From Aphelocoma coerulescens (lineage: Eukaryota; Chordata; Aves; Passeriformes; Corvidae): a DNA stretch of 64,000 nt. A program made the position numbers and the translations under genes. Shown in pieces: positions 57,736 through 64,000 of the stretch. The DNA is taken from assembly GCF_041296385.1 (NCBI RefSeq), contig NW_027183520.1, forward strand, positions 186,001 to 250,000, read 5' to 3'. Every line of letters begins with the position of its first letter. The first letter of the stretch is position 1. Under the pieces are notes generated by a model, which was not told where the DNA came from, did not search any database, and saw nothing but the letters and a program-made list of their open reading frames with translations.

Positions 57736-59957
57736 GGCTGTGCCGGTTTGGACAAATGTGGAGGAAAATATCCTCTGATAGAAGGCAGGTTACACCCAGC
57801 CCTCCCCCACCAGGTTTGGGAAAAAAGAATTTTCCTGGGAAGAAAGTGAAAGAGATAAAACCTATTTTTTTAACAAACACACAGGAGAAGGATAACAATG
57901 CTAAATATTAAAACCTCTCGCTGTGGAGAGAAACCTGGGATAATTTGAGAGTCCTTCCGTGTTTCGGTGGGGTCTCCTGAAACATCCATAGACAGCGAGG
58001 CCCGTGCAAAGAAACAGGGAGCGATTCTTGAGAGAAGTTTCAGAGCTCTTTCTTCTCCAGCCACACGGGCGGGGCACTGCCAAAGAACTGAGCAATCACA
58101 GCACAACCAGGGCCCTCCTGGCACAGGGCAACACAAAATAAGCAGTGCTGAACAGGATTAGGGCACATGTGAGCAGGGAGCAGGGAGACCCCCGTGCCCA
58201 GGCCATGCCTCTACCCCAGGGTCCCCTCTCCCATGACCTCATGGCAGGGGGGAGGAACCCCAACACTTCCGTAGGTGTAGTCTCTCTCCTCCTCCTCGGA
58301 GCTGGCTCATGGGCCCGCATTCAGGGCCCCCACCTCGGGAGAAAATTCTCCCAATGTGGTCTGATGTGGAAACAGTCAAGAAGAGAAGAAGGGAAAAAAA
58401 CCCCCAAAGTCCCAGGAAAACAAAGTTCAACTCTCCATCTCCCTCCAGAGAAAAGGAGCTGAAAACTGGCTCAAAAGAAACAAGGTTGCTTCCTTCGCTC
58501 TTGCTGCAAGCAGGATGCCGAGGAGTGTGTATGTGTGTCCTTGAACAAACGCTCTGAGAAGTTTGTCCGGTTTTTTTTCCTCTCCCCCCTCTCAGGCTCA
58601 GTTGAAAGGCACAGAAATGCACAAAGTTCACTTCTGAGCATAGAGCAGCGATAGGGGATACACATGATAAAGTCACCCCAAGACACAGGGAGAGAGAATT
58701 CAGTGGAAAGACTCCGAGAATTCTGCTCCCAGAGATCATTCATTCCTGCTCACACTGACCCTTGTAGAAAGGGGACATCGTTCCAGGCAGCCTGTACTGA
58801 GCATGTGGCTCCTGAGTAGGGTTTGTTGCTTAGGAAACCTGCTCAGGCTTTTCCATTCTTTCCTTCCAAACAGGAAAACTTCTCCTGGGGCTGTGTGCAG
58901 GCAGAGCCCTGAGGAGAGCAGGTGGCACATGGTGCGCTGGGCTGGGACAGCCAGCTGCAGAGCTCAGGGGAAGAAGCCCAAAGTGTCACAATGGCTCCTT
59001 GCCTTCCCATGCAACACCTGGGTCACAATGGTCTCCTTGATTCCATGAGGCCCCACTGTGTCACAATGGCTCCTTGGTTCCATCAGGTTCCGCAGTGTCA
59101 CCATGGTCTCCTTTGATCCGCACTGTCATCATGGACAATTGGTTCCATGAGGCCCCGCAGTGTCACAATGGTCCCTTGCTTCCATAGCTTTGATGTTGTA
59201 ACAATGGACTCCTTGCTTCTATGAGCTAGCCTGCTTTTTGCAGAGGTGTCTTTGGTTCCCACAAGGCCCCGCTGTGTCTCAGTGCACCCTGGCTTCCATG
59301 TGGATCTGGAGTATCACAAAGGCTCCTTGGTTCCACCAGGTCCTGCTGTGTCACAATGGGTCCTGTGGTCCCTGAGGCCCTCCAAAGTCATCATGGAGGC
59401 TTGCTTCCATGAGGTTCCATGATGTGCCAGTGGTCATCTTGGTTCCAGGAGTTTCCTTAGTGTCACAATGCTCTCCATGCTTCCATGATTCCCCACAATG
59501 TCACAATGCTCTCCAGGCTTCCATTAGGCCCTGCTTTGCCACAATGGTCCCCTTGTTTCCATGAGGCCCCGCTGTGTCACAATGGACGTACGGTTCCATG
59601 ATGTTGCGTGGTGTCACCGTGCTCTTCTTGAATCCGCCGTGTAACAATGGACCATTGGTTCCGTGCGGCCTGGCCGTGTCACAATGGGCTCCTTGATTCC
59701 ATGATTCCCCACGGTGTCACAATGGAGCCTTGTTTCTAGGAGGTTCTGTACTGTCACAATGGTCTCCTTGATGCCATCAGCCCCTGCAGTGTCACAATGG
59801 CTCCTTGGTTCCATGAGGAACACAATAGCTTTGCATAAGCATTGAGCAACAGCTGCTGAACACACCTGGCAACATCTGCTTGCATCAAAAAAGGGGGGGT
59901 CAAGCTGAGAATGGCACCAGCAGCTTCCATCTGCAACAGACACCCAGGGAAAGGACA
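57736..59957. repeat. Array II unit 5 (beta)
   Basis: Beta markers (GGTGTAGTCTC, CTCGGAGCTGG near 58,275-58,305), preceded by AAAAAAGGGGGGGTC. Minisatellite part about 58,984-59,820. Confidence 0.88.
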
Positions 59958-62172
59958 GGCTGTGCCGGTTTGGACAAATGTGGAGGAAAATATCCTCTGA
60001 TAGACGGCAGGTTACACCCAGCCCTCCCCCACCAGGTTTGGGAAAAAAGAATTTTCCTGGGAAGAAAGTGAAAGAGATAAAACCTATTTTTTTAACAAAC
60101 ACACAGGAGAAGGATAACAATGCTAAATATTAAAAGCTCTCGCTGTGGAGAGAAACCTGGGATAATTTGAGAGTCCTTCCGTGTTTCGGTGGGGTCTCCT
60201 GAAACATCCATAGACAGCGAGGCCCGTGCAAAGAAACAGGGAGCGATTCTTGAGAGAAGTTTCAGAGCTCTTTCTTCTCCAGCCACACGGGCGGGGCACT
60301 GCCAAAGAACTGAGCAATCAAGGGACAACCAGGGCCCTCCTGGCACAGGGCAACACAAAATAAGCAGTGCTGAACAGGATTAGGGCACATGTGAGCAGGG
60401 AGACCCCCGTGCCCAGGCCATGCCTCTACCCCAGGGTCCCCTCTCCCATGACCTCATGGCAGGGGGGAGGAACCCCAACACTTCCGTAGGTGTAGTCTCT
60501 CTCCTCCTCCTCGGAGCTGGCTCATGGGCCTGCATTCAGGGCCCCCACCTCGGTAGAAAATTCTCCCAATGTGGTCTGATGTGGAAACAGTCAAGAAGAG
60601 AAGAAGGGAAAAAAACCCCCAAAGTCCCAGGAAAACAAAGTTCAACTCTCCATCTCCCTCCAGAGAAAAGGAGCTGAAAACTGGCTCAAAAGAAACAAGG
60701 TTGCTTCCTTCGCTCTTGCTGCAAGCAGGATGCAGAGGAGTGTGTATGTGTGTCCTTGAACAAACGCTCTGAGAAGTTTGTCCGGTTTTTTTTCCTCTCC
60801 CCCCTCTCAGGCTCAGTTGAAAGGCACAGAAATGCACAAAGTTCACTTCTGGGCATAGAGCAGCGATAGGGGATACACATGATAAAGTCACCCCAAGACA
60901 CAGGGAGAGAGAATTCAGTGGAAAGACTCCGAGAATTCTGCTCCCAGAGATCATTCATTCCTGCTCACACTGACCCTTGTAGAAAGGGGACATCGTTCCA
61001 GGCAGCCTGTACTGAGCATGTGGCTCCTGAGTGGGGTTTGTTGTTTAGGAAACCTGCTCAGGCTTTTCCATTCTTTCCTTCCAAACAGGAAAACTTCTCC
61101 TGGGGCTGTGTGCAGGCAGAGCCCTGAGGAGAGCAGGTGGCACATGGTGCGCTGGGCTGGGACAGCCAGCTGCAGAGCTCAGGGGAAGAAGCCCAAAGTG
61201 TCACAATGGCTCCTTGCCTTCACATGCAACACCTGGGTCACAATGGTCTCCTTGATTCCATGAGGCCCCACTGTGTCACAATGGCTCCTTGGTTCCATCA
61301 GGTTCCGCAGTGTCACCATGGTCTCCTTTGATCCGCACTGTCATCATGGACAATTGGTTCCATGAGGCCCCGCAGTGTCCCAATGGTCCCTTGCTTCCAT
61401 AGCTTTGATGTTGTAACAATGGACTCCTTGCTTCTATGAGCTAGCCTGCTTTTTGCAGAGGTGTCTTTGGTTCCCACAAGGCCCCGCTGTGTCTCAGTGC
61501 ACCCTGGCTTCCATGTGGATCTGGAGTATCACAAAGGCTCCTTGGTTCCACCAGGTCCTGCTGTGTCACAATGGGTCCTGTGGTCCCTGAGGCCCTCCAA
61601 AGTCATCATGGAGGCTTGCTTCCATGAGGTTCCATTATGTGCCAGTGGTCATCTTGGTTCCAGGAGTTTCCTTAGTGTCACAATGCTCTCCATGCTTCCA
61701 TGATTCCCCACAATGTCCCAATGCTCTCCAGGCTTCCATTAGGCCCTGCTTTGCCACAATGGTCCCCTTGTTTCCATGAGGCCCCGCTGTGTCACAATGG
61801 ACGTACGGTTCCATGATGTTGCGTGGTGTCACCGTGCTCTTCTTGAATCCGCCGTGTAACAATGGACCATTGGTTCCGTGCGGCCTGGCCGTGTCACAAT
61901 GGGCTCCTTGATTCCATGATTCCCCACGGTGTCACAATGGAGCCTTGTTTCTAGGAGGTTCTGTACTGTCACAATGGTCTCCTTGATGCCATCAGCCCCT
62001 GCAGTGTCACAATGGCTCCTTGGTTCCATGAGGAACACAATAGCTTTGCATAAGCATTGAGCAACAGCTGCTGAACACACCTGGCAACATCTGCTTGCAT
62101 CAAAAAAGGGGGGGTCAAGCTGAGAATGGCACCAGCAGCTTCCATCTGCAACAGACACCCAGGGAAAGGACA
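59958..62172. repeat. Array II unit 6 (beta)
   Basis: Beta markers near 60,490-60,520. TAGACGGCAGG near 60,001 replaces TAGAAGGCAGG and is shared only with unit 7. Minisatellite part about 61,199-62,035. Confidence 0.88.
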
Positions 62173-64000
62173 GGCTGTGCCGGTTTGGACAAATGTGGAG
62201 GAAAATATCCTCTGATAGACGGCAGGTTACACCCAGCCCTCCCCCACCAGGTTTGGGAAAAAAGAATTTTCCTGGGAAGAAAGTGAAAGAGATAAAACCT
62301 ATTTTTTTAACAAACACACAGGAGAAGGATAACAATGCTAAATATTAAAACCTCTCGCTGTGGAGAGAAACCTGGGATAATTTGAGAGTCCTTCCGTGTT
62401 TCGGTGGGGTCTCCTGAAACATCCATAGACAGCGAGGCCCGTGCAAAGAAACAGGGAGCGATTCTTGAGAGAAGTTTCAGAGCTCTTTCTTCTCCAGCCA
62501 CACGGGCGGGGCACTGCCAAAGAACTGAGCAATCAAGGGACAACCAGGGCCCTCCTGGCACAGGGCAACACAAAATAAGCAGTGCTGAACAGGATTAGGG
62601 CACATGTGAGCAGGGAGACCCCCGTGCCCAGGCCATGCCTCTACCCCAGGGTCCCCTCTCCCATGACCTCATGGCAGGGGGGAGGAACCCCAACACTTCC
62701 GTAGGTGTAGTCTCTCTCCTCCTCCTCGGAGCTGGCTCATGGGCCCGCATTCAGGGCCCCCACCTCGGTAGAAAATTCTCCCAATGTGGTCTGATGTGGA
62801 AACAGTCAAGAAGAGAAGAAGGGAAAAAAAACCCCAAAGTCCCAGGAAAACAAAGTTCAACTCTCCATCTCCCTCCAGAGAAAAGGAGCTGAAAACTGGC
62901 TAAAAAGAAACAAGGTTGCTTCCTTCGCTCTTGCTGCAAGCAGGATGCCGAGGAGTGTGTATGTGTGTCCTTGAACAAACGCTCTGAGAAGTTTGTCCGG
63001 TTTTTTTTCCTCTCCCCCCTCTCAGGCTCAGTTGAAAGGCACAGAAATGCACAAAGTTCACTTCTGGGCATAGAGCAGCGATAGGGGATACACATGATAA
63101 AGTCACCCCAAGACACAGGGAGAGAGAATTCAGTGGAAAGACTCCGAGAATTCTGCTCCCAGAGATCATTCATTCCTGCTCACACTGACCCTTGTAGAAA
63201 GGGGACATCGTTCCAGGCAGCCTGTACTGAGCATGTGGCTCCTGAGTGGGGTTTGTTGCTTAGGAAACCTGCTCAGGCTTTTCCATTCTTTCCTTCCAAA
63301 CAGGAAAACTTCTCCTGGGGCTGTGTGCAGGCAGAGCCCTGAGGAGAGCAGGTGGCACATGGTGCGCTGGGCTGGGACAGCCAGCTGCAGAGCTCAGGGG
63401 AAGAAGCCCAAAGTGTCACAATGGCTCCTTGCCTTCACATGCAACACCTGGGTCACAATGGTCTCCTTGATTCCATGAGGCCCCACTGTGTCACAATGGC
63501 TCCTTGGTTCCATCAGGTTCCGCAGTGTCACCATGGTCTCCTTTGATCCGCACTGTCATCATGGACAATTGGTTCCATGAGGCCCCGCAGTGTCACAATG
63601 GTCCCTTGCTTCCATAGCTTTGATGTTGTAACAATGGACTCCTTGCTTCTATGAGCTAGCCTGCTTTTTGCAGAGGTGTCTTTGGTTCCCACAAGGCCCC
63701 GCTGTGTCTCAGTGCACCCTGGCTTCCATGTGGATCTGGAGTATCACAAAGGCTCCTTGGTTCCACCAGGTCCTGCTGTGTCACAATGGGTCCTGTGGTC
63801 CCTGAGGCCCTCCAAAGTCATCATGGAGGCTTGCTTCCATGAGGTTCCATTATGTGCCAGTGGTCATCTTGGTTCCAGGAGTTTCCTTAGTGTCACAATG
63901 CTCTCCATGCTTCCATGATTCCCCACAATGTCCCAATGCTCTCCAGGCTTCCATTAGGCCCTGCTTTGCCACAATGGTCCCCTTGTTTCCATGAGGCCCC
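62173..64000. repeat. Array II unit 7 (beta, cut by the window end)
   Basis: Beta markers and TAGACGGCAGG as in unit 6. The minisatellite part starts at about 63,414 and runs off the window, so the array continues to the right. Confidence 0.88.

Larger units (their letters stand above)
48899..64000. repeat. Macrosatellite array II, about 2.2-kb units
   Basis: Six full units and a seventh cut by the window end; starts (GGCTGTGCYGGTTTGGACA) at 48,899, 51,081, 53,302, 55,515, 57,736, 59,958 and 62,173, so lengths are 2182, 2221, 2213, 2221, 2222 and 2215 bp. Each unit has a roughly 1.25-kb single-copy part and a 0.8-0.95-kb minisatellite part with the inverted 37-bp motif (TGTCACAATGGCTCCTTGGT). 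Differences between units are few. Small ORFs recur on both strands, but none is recognised. Confidence 0.97.

Overview
The window is nuclear DNA from a bird, probably a songbird. The evidence is a 3' CR1 LINE fragment (about 33.2-33.6 kb), avian-type LTR fragments, a young gamma-like endogenous retrovirus (ERV), and an intact PIM-like kinase gene beside a broken copy of itself. Multiplied PIM1-like genes are a known songbird trait. Species and chromosome cannot be read from the sequence. The density of GC-rich tandem arrays would suit a microchromosome or an ampliconic region.

Layout. 1-18,965: macrosatellite array I, eight near-identical units of about 2.27 kb plus a truncated ninth, each holding a 75-bp minisatellite; the units carry two marker haplotypes that mostly alternate. 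18,966-19,740: a probable solo LTR and a purine-rich (GGA/GAC) tract. 19,745-21,194: three decayed paralogous exon-like segments on the minus strand. 21,195-23,208: no gene seen. 23,209-32,135: a nearly complete ERV with 4-bp target duplications, two 466-bp LTRs (five differences), a tRNA-His primer site, gag, a UAG stop, pol in the same frame, an unexpected 216-codon ORF between pol and env, and env broken by one in-frame TGA. 32,136-37,330: a CpG island, CR1, a second ERV pol remnant, a long GA/GAAA microsatellite and an LTR fragment. 37,337-41,418: a PIM-like pseudogene fragment and an intact five-exon PIM-like kinase gene, both on the minus strand, the latter with a CpG-rich upstream region. 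42,180-44,340: mostly unassigned, ending in a remnant of a PA-domain (RNF128-like) ubiquitin ligase. 44,848-48,060: several minisatellites and a 188-bp tandem repeat. 48,899-64,000: macrosatellite array II, six whole units of about 2.2 kb and a seventh cut by the window end.

The only gene I expect to make a normal host protein is the PIM-like kinase. The retroviral gag, pol and 216-codon frames are open and could be expressed if the LTR is active. A roughly 37-bp core motif (ATGGAACC...GTGACACTG) occurs in array I, in the 45-47 kb minisatellites and, inverted, in array II, so three apparently separate repeat blocks share an ancestor.

Coordinates of repeats, motifs and splice sites were read by eye from the sequence. 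No alignment or database search was run.
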